Origin: Akkermansiaceae bacterium
Lineage (GTDB): Bacteria; Verrucomicrobiota; Verrucomicrobiia; Verrucomicrobiales; Akkermansiaceae
Reading direction: 5' to 3'
DNA length: 64,000 nt
Assembly (NCBI GenBank): GCA_015061985.1
Contig: SUVN01000006.1
Coordinates: 1 to 64,000, forward strand
Below are positions 1 to 7,830 of the stretch, piece after piece. A program made the position numbers and the translations under genes. Each line of letters starts with the position of its first letter. Position 1 is the first letter of the stretch. The notes beneath the pieces were generated by a model. It did not search any database and was not told the origin of the DNA. It saw only the letters and a list, made by a program, of their open reading frames with translations.

Positions 1-2
1 TG

Positions 3-563
3 GTGGAAAAGACGGTGCCGATTCTGACGCCGGAGGAAGCGGAGCAGCTGGTACAGGCAGCGCGGGAGTACAAGGGCGGCATTTGTCTGCCGGCGGTGGG
101 GCTGATGCTCTATGCAGGGATTCGTCCGCACGAGGTGGCGAGGCTCACCTGGGCCGATGTGGATTTGCCGGGCAAGCGGGTCAACATCGCCCCGCAGCAC
201 AGCAAGACCGGCGGAGCCCGCCCCGTGACGCTGCTTCGCCCGGCATTGCAGCTGCTGAGCACAACACAAGCCCCTGCCCCGCAGCGCATCTGCCCGCCGC
301 AATGGCTTCACCACTGGCGAGCGGTGCGCCGCCACGCGGGCTGGAACCGCCTGACGCGCCCCTGGCCACAAGACATCTGCCGCCACAGCTACGCCAGCTA
401 CCACGCCGCCCACTTCCGCAACCTGCACGAGCTGCAGCTGCAAATGGGCCACCGCAGCACTGATTTGCTCCGCACGCGGTATCTGAATCTGCCGGGAGCC
501 ACCAGCACCACGGCCTATTGGAGCGAGCAGAATGACGATTTACGAATGACGAATTTAAAGTAA
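3..563 (+). CDS. Tyrosine recombinase/integrase, C-terminal catalytic part (5' end outside window)
   Basis: The protein is the catalytic half of a tyrosine recombinase, which cuts and rejoins DNA through a covalent phosphotyrosine. Visible residues are the first arginine in GIRPHEV (about residue 41), the second arginine in ICRHSY, the histidine in MGHRS and the likely nucleophile tyrosine in TRYLNLP. The usual HxxR histidine of box II is not present. It aligns along its whole length with the last ~185 residues of the 328-aa recombinase at 53843-54829, including SKTGG, CRHxxASYHAA and RYLNLP, so the N-terminal DNA-binding domain should lie left of the window; the GTG at position 3 is probably internal. 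The last residues (NDDLRMTNLK) look like read-through beyond the conserved end. Family assignment is firm; activity is unknown. Confidence 0.85.
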   Translation: MEKTVPILTPEEAEQLVQAAREYKGGICLPAVGLMLYAGIRPHEVARLTWADVDLPGKRVNIAPQHSKTGGARPVTLLRPALQLLSTTQAPAPQRICPPQWLHHWRAVRRHAGWNRLTRPWPQDICRHSYASYHAAHFRNLHELQLQMGHRSTDLLRTRYLNLPGATSTTAYWSEQNDDLRMTNLK

Positions 564-650
564 GCGGACTACGCCGATTATTACACAAATGAGAACGTCC
601 CTACAACAAACGGGGACTTTTCAAAACTTTGGGGCACAAGTGCTTCCCCT

Positions 651-749
651 CCCACATTTTCCGAACGACTTTTCCACCAATCGCCCACATTTTCTGTACG
701 ACTTTTCTACCGATCCCGCACATTTTCTGCACGACTCTACTCTATTGCC
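651..749. repeat. Three imperfect 33-bp tandem repeats
   Basis: Three head-to-tail units of 33 bp start at 651, 684 and 717. Each begins with a CACATTTTC core (CCCACATTTTC, or CGCACATTTTC in the third) and contains CGACTTTTC (CGACTCTAC in the third). The reading frame through them (589-846) gives a low-complexity peptide that I treat as spurious. On the opposite strand the units read GAAAATGTG, a word also seen in the repeats just upstream of the ATPase gene at 1369. The rest of the 564-1368 gap holds the hairpin array and the palindromic repeats listed separately. Confidence 0.85.
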
Positions 750-904
750 AAGGGTTGAAAAGGGATGCGCAGGCAATCCGATGCATGCTTTCAGCTCCAT
801 TCGTATGAGTCAGAACAATATTGAAGGAAAAGCATATGAGGGATAAAAAGCTAGTCACTCTGTATCAACGGTATTCATAGCATATCAACAACAGAGAAGG
901 AAAA

Positions 905-1168
905 GTGAAATTGTGCCTGACGGCACAGTGAAATTCTCGCCAAAGGCGAGAGTGAAATTATCCGCTTGGCGGATAGTGAAATTACCGCCGCTTGGCGGCG
1001 GTAGTGATGAAGAATGGCAGCCCAAGGGGCTGCGGAAAGATAACACCCTGGGAGGGCGTAGGCTTGCCGTAGACCCCTGCTGCCAAAGCAGCAATTTCAC
1101 CGGCGCACAGAGCCGATTTCACGCGGCGCTAACCGGATTTCACTCTGCCCAAATGAGCAGGATTTCAC
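905..1168. repeat. Hairpin array 1 (GTGAAATT-linked short inverted repeats)
   Basis: About nine short perfect or near-perfect inverted repeats follow one another, separated by a constant linker. In the left half the linker is AGTGAAATT and the hairpins are GTGCC/GGCAC (913-926), CTCGCC/GGCGAG (936-950), ATCCGC/GCGGAT (960-974) and ACCGCCGC/GCGGCGGT (984-1002), then GCAGCCC/GGGCTGC (1017-1033). In the right half the linker is inverted (AATTTCAC) between GCTGC/GCAGC, CGGC/GCCG, CGG/CCG and CTGC/GCAG hairpins. The flanks GAGAAGGAAAAG and CTTTTATTTCTC are themselves an imperfect inverted repeat. A homologous array lies at 32932-33197. No protein is coded here. Confidence 0.9.
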
Positions 1169-1212
1169 TTTTATTTCTCAGGATGCTTCATCAGCATGGT
1201 ACCTACACCATA

Positions 1213-1300
1213 TTTTCGGTGAGAAAACGTGCAAAAACGCCCTATTTTTCATTAAGAAAATGTGCATACAAAACTTGTTTCTCCATTGAGAAATGTGAAA
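1213..1300. repeat. Three palindromic repeats upstream of the ATPase gene
   Basis: Three small palindromes with 32-33 bp spacing: TTTTC-GGT-GAGAAAA (1213-1227), TTTTTC-ATTA-AGAAAA (1245-1260) and TTTCTC-CATT-GAGAAA (1278-1293). Each is followed by a related tail (GTGCAAAAAC, TGTGCATACAAAAC, TGTGAAACAAAG). They end about 70 bp before the ATG of the DUF4143 ATPase, a position suited to regulation of that gene; this role is inference. Confidence 0.75.
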
Positions 1301-1368
1301 CAAAGTAACTTTTCACATTGACAACAAAAGAAATAGATGATAATCTTCTTTCAAAGAAAAACACCACC

Positions 1369-2718
1369 ATGAAAAGAGCCGCCCTTTCTACACTTATCGA
1401 TTGGAAACAGGATTCCCTGCGCAAGCCGATGTTGATGATGGGAGCCCGGCAGGTGGGCAAAACCTGGCTCATGCAGGATTTCGGTAAAAAGCACTTCAGA
1501 AACACCGTTTATGTGCGCTTTGATCTGGATAAACTCATCAAGCAGAATTTTGAACAGGATCTGGATGTAAAACGGCTTCTTTCTGTCCTGCAACTTCATG
1601 GGAGGAAACCCATTATCCCGGGTGAAACGCTCATCATTCTGGATGAAATACAGGAATGCCCGCACGCACTGACAGCATTGAAGTATTTTTACGAAGAAGC
1701 CCGGGAATATCACATCATCGCAGCGGGCTCACTACTGGGACAGAATGAACACCACGGTACCGGATTTCCTGTAGGCAAGGTGGATATGATGACATTATAC
1801 CCCTTGAGTTTCAGCGAATTTCTGCAGGCAACAGGAAACGAAATGTTTGCAGATTTGCTGGACAGCAGAGACACGACGCTCATCAATGGTTTTGCGCCTC
1901 GTCTGACAGAACTGTTGAAGACCTATTATTTTGTGGGTGGCATGCCGGAAGCCGTAAGCACATATGTGCAAAGCGGGGATTTTTTACGCGTCCGCAAAAT
2001 ACAGACTGCCCTCCTGAATGGATATCGCAAAGACTTCAGCAAGCACGCTCCCGGCGCTGTTTCCCATCTGATAAGTCAGATTTGGAACTCCATCGCGTTG
2101 CAATTATCACGAGAAAATAAGAAATTTCTCTGTAAAGATGTGCAACCGGGCATGCGTATGCGCCAACTGGAAGATGCCATGCAATGGTTGGCAGATGCCG
2201 GACTCATCTACCAGGTAAGCCGCATTTCGAAACCGGCAGTCCCCATCGCAGCATACAAGGAGCGAGCATTCAAGTTATTTTATCTGGATGTGGGCTTGCT
2301 GTCTGCCATGTGCGGTCTGTCGGTCAAAGTCCTGTTAGAACCTTCCCGCATTTTCAGTGAGTTCAAGGGAGCGCTGGCAGAACAATTCGTGCAACAAGAG
2401 CTGCGACTAATCTGCGAAGAAGAACCGGTATACTGGGTTTCCGAAAGCAATCAGGCAGAAATTGATTTTATCATCCAGCAAGATGCAGAACTGATTCCTA
2501 TCGAAGTAAAAGCAGAAGTTAACCTGAAAGCGAAGAGCTTGAAAACGTATTGCAAAAAATTTCAGGTACCGACGGCCGTGCGTCTCTCACTGGCCAATTG
2601 GAATGAGCAGGAAATGCCGATAGGCGACTCCGGAGAAAACTGTCGGTTACTGAACCTGCCCCTCTACGCCACAGGCCAACTGATTGCAACGCTGACCACA
2701 CCCAAAGAGAAAGGGTAA
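1369..2718 (+). CDS. AAA ATPase with DUF4143 C-terminal domain
   Basis: A P-loop ATPase of the AAA_14/DUF4143 family, whose cellular role is not established. Walker A is GARQVGKT at residues 25-32 and Walker B is LIILDEIQECP near residue 90; a sensor-like IIAAGSLLG follows. The DUF4143 half ends with AEIDFII and IPIEVKAE, which resembles the D...ExK core of a PD-(D/E)xK nuclease fold. The track starts at a TTG at 1318; I chose ATG 1369 because the seventeen extra residues are not family-like and the ATG begins the conserved MKRAALSTL segment. No clear Shine-Dalgarno is seen. A second, divergent member is at 52438-53670, also preceded by repeats. Confidence 0.85.
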   Translation: MKRAALSTLIDWKQDSLRKPMLMMGARQVGKTWLMQDFGKKHFRNTVYVRFDLDKLIKQNFEQDLDVKRLLSVLQLHGRKPIIPGETLIILDEIQECPHALTALKYFYEEAREYHIIAAGSLLGQNEHHGTGFPVGKVDMMTLYPLSFSEFLQATGNEMFADLLDSRDTTLINGFAPRLTELLKTYYFVGGMPEAVSTYVQSGDFLRVRKIQTALLNGYRKDFSKHAPGAVSHLISQIWNSIALQLSRENKKFLCKDVQPGMRMRQLEDAMQWLADAGLIYQVSRISKPAVPIAAYKERAFKLFYLDVGLLSAMCGLSVKVLLEPSRIFSEFKGALAEQFVQQELRLICEEEPVYWVSESNQAEIDFIIQQDAELIPIEVKAEVNLKAKSLKTYCKKFQVPTAVRLSLANWNEQEMPIGDSGENCRLLNLPLYATGQLIATLTTPKEKG

Positions 2719-2922
2719 AAGGAAAATTCGCGTTGATTGCAAACGGCGAACAGTACAGGGTAATAGCAAAGCAGACAGGTCTTGGCACGGGACTTCATTC
2801 CCGCACCGGGGAAACGCGGAGAAAGCCTGCATGGGCGAGCAACTGCTGCCACACAACATACGCAGGAGCCCCCACATGCCACATGGGCACATGGGGGATA
2901 TGGAACACCGGGCGGGAGCTGC

Positions 2923-3582
2923 TCAGACGCTATGCCGGATGATTTTGCCGGTGTGCAGATAGATAATGTGCTCGCAGATGTCGGAAGCAAAATCGGCTAT
3001 TCGTTCCAGATCACGGGAGAGGCCCATGCAGGCGATATAGTATTCTGCAGCAGCGGGGAAGCGGGTGATGGCGCGGATGGCCAGCAGCTTGTTATTGTGG
3101 CGCATGTTATCCACGGCATCATCCCGCTCCATCACGCGATAAGCCAGTACAGTATCAGAGGTTCGGAGAACGGTCAGGGCATCGCGCAGCATGCTGAGCA
3201 CCAGTTCCGACATGGCGGCAAAGTCCGGGCGCTCCGGCACCGCATCATCGGGGAAGCGGGAGACTTCCTCTGCCCGCTCGGCAATGTGGGAACCAAAGTC
3301 GGCCATGCGCTCCAGAGCCGTGTTGATTTTGAGGATAGCCGCCACGGTTCGCAGGTCGGAGGCAACGGGTTGGTAGAGCGCCAGCGTTTTGAGGCACTCC
3401 TCCTCAATGCGGATTTCTGCGGCATCGATTTCCGAATCGGCGGCAATGACGCTCTCTGCCAGAGCGGTATCGCCGGTACGGAATGCCTCCAGTGCGCGGG
3501 TAATGGCCTGTTCCACCCGGCAGCCCTGCTCCGCAATCATGCTCTGCAAACGAAGCAACTCTCGAATAAAATGTTCTTTCAT
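2923..3582 (-). CDS. phoU: Phosphate transport system regulatory protein PhoU
   Basis: PhoU is a cytoplasmic all-helical protein that links the Pst phosphate transporter to the PhoR/PhoB two-component system and lowers phosphate-regulon output when phosphate is plentiful. The 219-aa protein matches the family length and shows the two tandem PhoU helical bundles, each with its acidic metal-binding signature (roughly DLRTVAAILKINTALERMADFGSHIA near residues 75-100 and SRDLERIADFASDICEHI near 185-205). It is the last gene of the leftward pst operon, 23 bp after pstB. No phoB or phoR gene is in the window. Confidence 0.95.
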   Translation of the reverse strand: MKEHFIRELLRLQSMIAEQGCRVEQAITRALEAFRTGDTALAESVIAADSEIDAAEIRIEEECLKTLALYQPVASDLRTVAAILKINTALERMADFGSHIAERAEEVSRFPDDAVPERPDFAAMSELVLSMLRDALTVLRTSDTVLAYRVMERDDAVDNMRHNNKLLAIRAITRFPAAAEYYIACMGLSRDLERIADFASDICEHIIYLHTGKIIRHSV

Positions 3583-3605
3583 GATGGTATTTAGTTGTAA
3601 GAAGT

Positions 3606-4367
3606 TTAACCGAAACGCCCGGTGATGTATTCCTCTGTCTTTTTACAGGAGGGATTGGTAAAGATGCGACCGGTTTCCCCGACCTCGACAATGCTGCCTT
3701 TGTAGAAAAAGGCGGTGTAATCAGAGATACGGGAAGCCTGCTGCATGTTGTGGGTAACGATGACAATGGTGAAGCGCTGCCGGAGCTCCAACACCAGTTC
3801 CTCAATACGGAGGGTAGCCACCGGATCAATGGCACTGGTGGGTTCATCCATCAGCAGCACTTCGGGCTCTGCCGCTATGGCTCGGGCGATGCAGAGGCGC
3901 TGCTGCTGCCCGCCGGAGAGCGCCATGCCGCTCTCGCGCAGCTTGTCCTTGACCTCATCCCAGATACAGGCACTGCGGAGAGCCTGCTCCACGCGGTCGA
4001 CAATCTCTGCTTTATTGAGTTTGTAATGCAGCCGCAGCGGGTAGGCCACATTATCAAATATGCTCATGGGAAACGGAGTGGGTTTCTGGAAAATCATGCC
4101 CACACGGCGGCGCAAGTCCAGCAAATCCACCCCCGGTGCCAGAATATTCTCTCCATCCAGCAGCACCTCCCCGGTCGCACGCTGGTTGCGATGCAGCTCA
4201 AAAATGCGGTTATACACACGCAAATGGGTGGATTTTCCGCAACCGGAGGGACCGATGACCGCCGTGACCCGATTGGCGGGGATATCCAGCCAGTTGTCGA
4301 ACAATGCCTGATTGGAGCCGTAATAAAAGTTGAGATTACGGACTGATATTTTAGTGTTGTTTTTCAT
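3606..4367 (-). CDS. pstB: Phosphate ABC transporter ATP-binding protein PstB
   Basis: The ATPase subunit of the high-affinity phosphate importer, acting on the cytoplasmic face of PstC/PstA. Walker A GPSGCGKS, the Q-loop region [22 protein letters not shown], the signature [14 protein letters not shown] and Walker [12 protein letters not shown] are all present. The track ORF has 30 upstream residues of junk; the start [17 protein letters not shown] (ATG at 4365-4367) gives a normal 253 aa and overlaps the end of pstA by 17 bp, suggesting translational coupling. One small oddity is STHLRVYN where most PstB proteins have STLLR. Confidence 0.97.
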   Translation of the reverse strand: MKNNTKISVRNLNFYYGSNQALFDNWLDIPANRVTAVIGPSGCGKSTHLRVYNRIFELHRNQRATGEVLLDGENILAPGVDLLDLRRRVGMIFQKPTPFPMSIFDNVAYPLRLHYKLNKAEIVDRVEQALRSACIWDEVKDKLRESGMALSGGQQQRLCIARAIAAEPEVLLMDEPTSAIDPVATLRIEELVLELRQRFTIVIVTHNMQQASRISDYTAFFYKGSIVEVGETGRIFTNPSCKKTEEYITGRFG

Positions 4368-5238
4368 GGAAAATACTTCTGGTGAGGATATTGATAAGAA
4401 GGATAAGCAGGCAGATGATGAGTGCCGCCCCCCAACCGGCAGCATGCATGCTCTCAAAGGGGGAATTCATGGTGTACTCGTTGATTAATACCGGAATGCT
4501 TGCCGTAGGGCGGGAGAAAAAGCCGCCGGGCCAGGCATCCGCAAACATGGCGGTAAACAGCAGCGGGGCTGTCTCGCCGCTCACTCTGGCCAGAGCCAGC
4601 AGCACCCCGGTCACCAGGCCATTGCGCGCCGATCTCGCCACGATGCAAAGAGTGGCACGCGCGCGGCTCATGCCCAGCGCAAGGGCGGATTCCCTAAGCG
4701 TTACCGGAACCATGCTGAGCATATCTTCCGTGGTTCGCATGACTACCGGGAACATGATGACAGCCAATGCCACAGCCCCTGCAAAGCCGGAAAAATTCCC
4801 CGTACTCACGACCAGCAGCACATACACAAACAAGCCCACGATGATGGATGGCACCCCCATCATCACATTGGCACAAAAGCGAAGGACGGCGGCAAGTCTG
4901 CTGCCCTGCCCGAATTCTGCCAGATAGATACCACCCGCCATGGCCGGAGGAACGGCCAACAGAGTGGCGACACTCGTCATCATCAGGGTACCCAACAGGG
5001 CGTTGGCTATGCCGCTTCCCGGCTCTCCATAGGGCTTTGACGGAGAGGTCAGGAACTCCCACGAGATGCTTTGCGCCCCGTGTGTCAGCACGGTGCAGAG
5101 AATCCACCCCATGCCCCCGACTGCCAGCACCACGGAAAACAGGGAAAAGACAGAGAGCACCTTATTTTTGAGTTTCCGGAATAATAACGGTCTGCGTTGA
5201 GCCGCTGTCAGAACGGATGTTTGTTGACTGTTCATCAT
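4351..5238 (-). CDS. pstA: Phosphate ABC transporter permease PstA
   Basis: Inner-membrane permease subunit of the PstSCAB phosphate importer. The 295-aa protein has about six hydrophobic segments and the EAA-type loop that contacts the ATPase ([21 protein letters not shown], around residues 180-200), followed by [12 protein letters not shown], characteristic of PstA. Its 3' end overlaps pstB. Two adjacent ATG codons (5238 and 5235) could serve as start. It is separated from pstC by 237 bp that hold a dispersed repeat, an unusual break inside a pst operon. Confidence 0.95.
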   Translation of the reverse strand: MMNSQQTSVLTAAQRRPLLFRKLKNKVLSVFSLFSVVLAVGGMGWILCTVLTHGAQSISWEFLTSPSKPYGEPGSGIANALLGTLMMTSVATLLAVPPAMAGGIYLAEFGQGSRLAAVLRFCANVMMGVPSIIVGLFVYVLLVVSTGNFSGFAGAVALAVIMFPVVMRTTEDMLSMVPVTLRESALALGMSRARATLCIVARSARNGLVTGVLLALARVSGETAPLLFTAMFADAWPGGFFSRPTASIPVLINEYTMNSPFESMHAAGWGAALIICLLILLINILTRSIFHEKQH

Positions 5239-5261
5239 GGTATATTGTTGAGAACTTCTAA

Positions 5262-5448
5262 TAAATCGCCGGATGGGACTTTAATGTACAAGGGAAAAAG
5301 TACGATGTACAAAGGAAAAGTCAGGCGCGCCTCCGGCTCGCAGTAGTAGAATAAAGATTTGGTTGCATAGCGTGCGGATTCTGCACCTTGTCCCTCGTCC
5401 ATTTGACTTTGTACTTTCCGTTAATTTTCCCATTCACCGAGCTAATCA
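5262..5448. repeat. Dispersed intergenic repeat, copy R1
   Basis: Lies between pstA and pstC. Its ends are imperfect inverted repeats (GATGGGACTTTAATG on the left, the reverse complement of AATGGGAAAATTAACGG on the right). It contains AAGTACGATGTACAA, shared with copy R5, and on the minus strand AAGTACAAAGTCAAATGGAC, shared with copy R2. The interior differs between copies. Confidence 0.75.
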
Positions 5449-5475
5449 GACTTTTCAGGAATTCCTTGTTTTTTG

Positions 5476-6402
5476 TTAACGGACTTCACCGCGTTTTGCA
5501 CCGGTGAGATGCAGATAATACTGGGCCGCTATCTGGATTCCGAGACAAAGCACCAGCAGTACCAGCCCCAGAGCAAAGAGCGAGCTGCGCTGCAGGCCAT
5601 CGGACTCCGCAAAATTGCAGGCAAGCGTTGCAGCAATGGTTGTGCCGCCGGAGAAGAGCCCCGCAGGCACCTCCATCAGGTTGCCAATCACGAATAACAC
5701 CGCCATCGTTTCGCCCAAAGCTCGCCCCATGCCGATGAATATTCCGCCCAGCAATCCGCGCACACCATAACGCACCACCACATCGCGAGTCACCTCCCAG
5801 CGGGTGCAGCCCAGACCGTACGCGGATTCCCGCAGCACCGTCGGCGTCATGCGAAACACATCGCGCATAACGGCACTCATGTAGGGCAGAATCATCAGCG
5901 CCAGAATCACCCCGGCCGTCAGGAAACCAAAGCCATTGTAATCCTCGCCCAGCAGCCAACGGCCCCCCGGGAGCTCCGCAAGACCAAGAGTTTCCGCAAA
6001 AAAGGGCTGTACATGCTCCAGCATGAGAGGCACCAGCACGAAAAGCCCCCACATCCCATATATCACGGAGGGAATGGCTGCCAGCAAATCCACACAATAG
6101 CTCAAAGGCCGCCCCAGCCACCCGGGGACTTCCACCACAAACAGGGCGGCCACAAATGCCGGAGGCACCGCCAGCAGCAAGGCCAGACCGGTGGTAAACA
6201 GCGTGCCCGCCACATTGGGCCAAGCCCCATAGAGCTCTTGCGCAGGGTCCCAGGCCGATGACCACAGGAATCCCACGCCAAACTCCCGCCAGGCATCAGC
6301 TGAGTGCAGCCCCAGCTGCAGAAAAATACCGGGCACCAGTAACCCGATGCACAACGCACAGCCTGCGCATATCCATTTGAATATTCTGTCTCTCCTTTGC
6401 AT
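5476..6402 (-). CDS. pstC: Phosphate ABC transporter permease PstC
   Basis: Inner-membrane permease partner of PstA. The 308-aa protein carries several transmembrane segments, the PstC-typical LLAAIPSVIYGMWGLFVLVPL and the EAA loop TVLRESAYGLGCTRWEVTRDVV, then GRALGETMAVLFVIGN. It is the first gene of the leftward pst operon here. The usual first gene, pstS for the periplasmic phosphate-binding protein, is absent: the gene upstream is a TatD-type hydrolase. A good sigma70 promoter lies 36 bp ahead of the ATG. The C terminus ends in TGAKRGEVR. Confidence 0.95.
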   Translation of the reverse strand: MQRRDRIFKWICAGCALCIGLLVPGIFLQLGLHSADAWREFGVGFLWSSAWDPAQELYGAWPNVAGTLFTTGLALLLAVPPAFVAALFVVEVPGWLGRPLSYCVDLLAAIPSVIYGMWGLFVLVPLMLEHVQPFFAETLGLAELPGGRWLLGEDYNGFGFLTAGVILALMILPYMSAVMRDVFRMTPTVLRESAYGLGCTRWEVTRDVVVRYGVRGLLGGIFIGMGRALGETMAVLFVIGNLMEVPAGLFSGGTTIAATLACNFAESDGLQRSSLFALGLVLLVLCLGIQIAAQYYLHLTGAKRGEVR

Positions 6403-6444
6403 ATTACAGATTCACTTCGGCCGCCACGGCCTGCGTTCATCCGT

Positions 6445-6473
6445 AATGTAGTGCAGGAACGGTAAAATTTCAA
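6445..6473 (-). promoter_or_regulatory. Predicted sigma70 promoter of pstC
   Basis: On the minus strand TTGAAA, a 17-bp spacer and TACATT, placing the transcription start near 6438 and a leader of about 36 nt before the pstC ATG. No repeat resembling the E. coli Pho box was seen. Confidence 0.6.
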
Positions 6474-6541
6474 TCTTTCCACTGTGAAAGAACCGCCACT
6501 TGCAACATGGCTATTTCGTCACAGAACCCGGCAAGCCCGCA

Positions 6542-7351
6542 TCAGAGCGGCAAGCGGAAGAAGCGGCAGGCATTGCGCGTGGTGGCGGCGGCCACCTCCT
6601 GCCAATCCAAGCCGCGCAGGGCTGCTATTTTCTCCACCACAAAGCGCGTGCGTCCCGGGATATTCAGCTTGCCGCGGAAGGGCTCCGGCGAGAGATAGGG
6701 GGAATCCGTCTCCACCATGAAGCGGTCAAGCGGGCACCAGGCGGCCACGGACTGCACATCCTCCGTCTTTTTGAACGTGAGGAGCCCGGTAAAGGAAATC
6801 ATGCCGTTGAGTTCCCCGAACACCAGCTCCGCCTGAGCCTGCGAACCGATAAAACAATGGAACACGGGGCGCACCTTCGGGAACTGGCGCGCAATCGCCA
6901 CGGCATCATCAAAGCAGGCAGAGCCCGCCCCCACCTTGTCGCGGGTGTGGAGGGAGATATTCAGCCCCAGCTCCTCCGCCAGCGCATAGTGCTGCTCCAG
7001 CAGCTCCCACTGGCGCGCGCGGAAATCCTTTTCGCTCCACCCCTCCGGCGCATCCCAGAAATAATCCAGCCCCGTCTCGCCGATGGCTGCCAGGGAATGA
7101 CTGCGGCACAGCTCCGCCATCCGCTCCATGGCGGCGGCATCCGCCTCATGCGCATCGCTTGGGTGTACCGCCAGACAGACCGACACGAACTCCGGCATCT
7201 CTGCCGCCAGCGCCAGGTGCTTCTCCCAATCCCACGGGTTCGTGCCCTGCGTGATGCAGTGTCCCACCCCCAGTTCCAGAGATTCGGCCCGCACCTGTTC
7301 CATGGGCGGGTACTTGGGCGAAACCAGATGGCAATGCGTGTCGATAATCAT
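6542..7351 (-). CDS. TatD-family metal-dependent hydrolase
   Basis: A TIM-barrel metallo-hydrolase of the TatD family; known members are metal-dependent DNases or RNases. Metal ligands are visible in order: DTHCH at residues 4-8, GETGLDYFWD, ISLHTRDK, VFHCFIGS and the final METDSPYLSPEP. The track ORF begins 65 residues upstream inside a dispersed repeat; the start at MIIDTHCHL gives 269 aa, normal for the family. It is transcribed leftward, ahead of pstC but separated from it by that gene's own promoter. The exact substrate cannot be told from sequence. Confidence 0.9.
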   Translation of the reverse strand: MIIDTHCHLVSPKYPPMEQVRAESLELGVGHCITQGTNPWDWEKHLALAAEMPEFVSVCLAVHPSDAHEADAAAMERMAELCRSHSLAAIGETGLDYFWDAPEGWSEKDFRARQWELLEQHYALAEELGLNISLHTRDKVGAGSACFDDAVAIARQFPKVRPVFHCFIGSQAQAELVFGELNGMISFTGLLTFKKTEDVQSVAAWCPLDRFMVETDSPYLSPEPFRGKLNIPGRTRFVVEKIAALRGLDWQEVAAATTRNACRFFRLPL

Positions 7352-7397
7352 GCCGCAGGTTGTACCCCGCCGCACCAAAAAAGTCAAGTCTATTCGA

Positions 7398-7683
7398 TTC
7401 CCGGTACAGCGTTCGACAAATAGCTGAACAGCAAGAATAGACACATCGGTAGATAAATGGGAAGTTAACGAAAAGTACAAAGGCAAATGGACGATGGACA
7501 AGATACAGAATTCCGCTCGCGCTGCTCGCAGGCAAACGCTTTTCAACTAATTCTTTGACCATTGCGAGCCGGCGGCTCGCCTATCTTTTCCTTCGTCCAT
7601 TGTTCTTTGTCCATTGCCCTTCAACTTCACATCATTATCCTTTGCAAACCTGTGGAATCATTTACCGAACGATATACCGGGAA
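7398..7683. mobile_element. Dispersed non-autonomous element, copy R2
   Basis: A 286-bp segment with inverted-repeat ends: TTCCCGGTACAGCGTTCG at the left and the reverse complement of CGAACGATATACCGGGAA at the right. The left end continues as AATAGACACATCGGTAGAT, also present at the right end of element R4 near 33225; the right end (CCTGTGGAATCATTTACCG) matches the left end of R4 near 32880. The interior carries AAGTACAAAGGCAAATGGAC, found in R1. No transposase is coded, so it resembles a MITE. Between it and the LysR gene (7684-7830) I see nothing I can name. Confidence 0.75.
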
Positions 7684-7830
7684 ACTCGGCTCAGCGAAGA
7701 TACCCAAATGACATACACCGCCGCTTGCCCGACTCCGACCTTACGGTCTTCGCAGCTGAAGCTTTGGCGCGACAGTCGCGTGCGAACCACGCCCGCACGT
7801 CCTTCAGCGATGGGTCACAGCTGTGCCCCC

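Noticed and set aside
905-1168. CRISPR array
   Set aside because: The constant part is only 8-9 bp and the variable parts are self-complementary hairpins of 12-19 bp, not 25-40 bp spacers; no cas gene is present.
885-1308. ORFs 885-1100 (minus) and 913-1308 (plus)
   Set aside because: They are translations of the hairpin array; repetitive peptide content follows from the repeats.
2782-3594. 270-aa plus-strand ORF opposite phoU
   Set aside because: phoU is clear on the minus strand and fits the operon.
6500-7423. 307-aa plus-strand ORF opposite the TatD-type gene
   Set aside because: Arg/His-rich shadow without recognisable domain.
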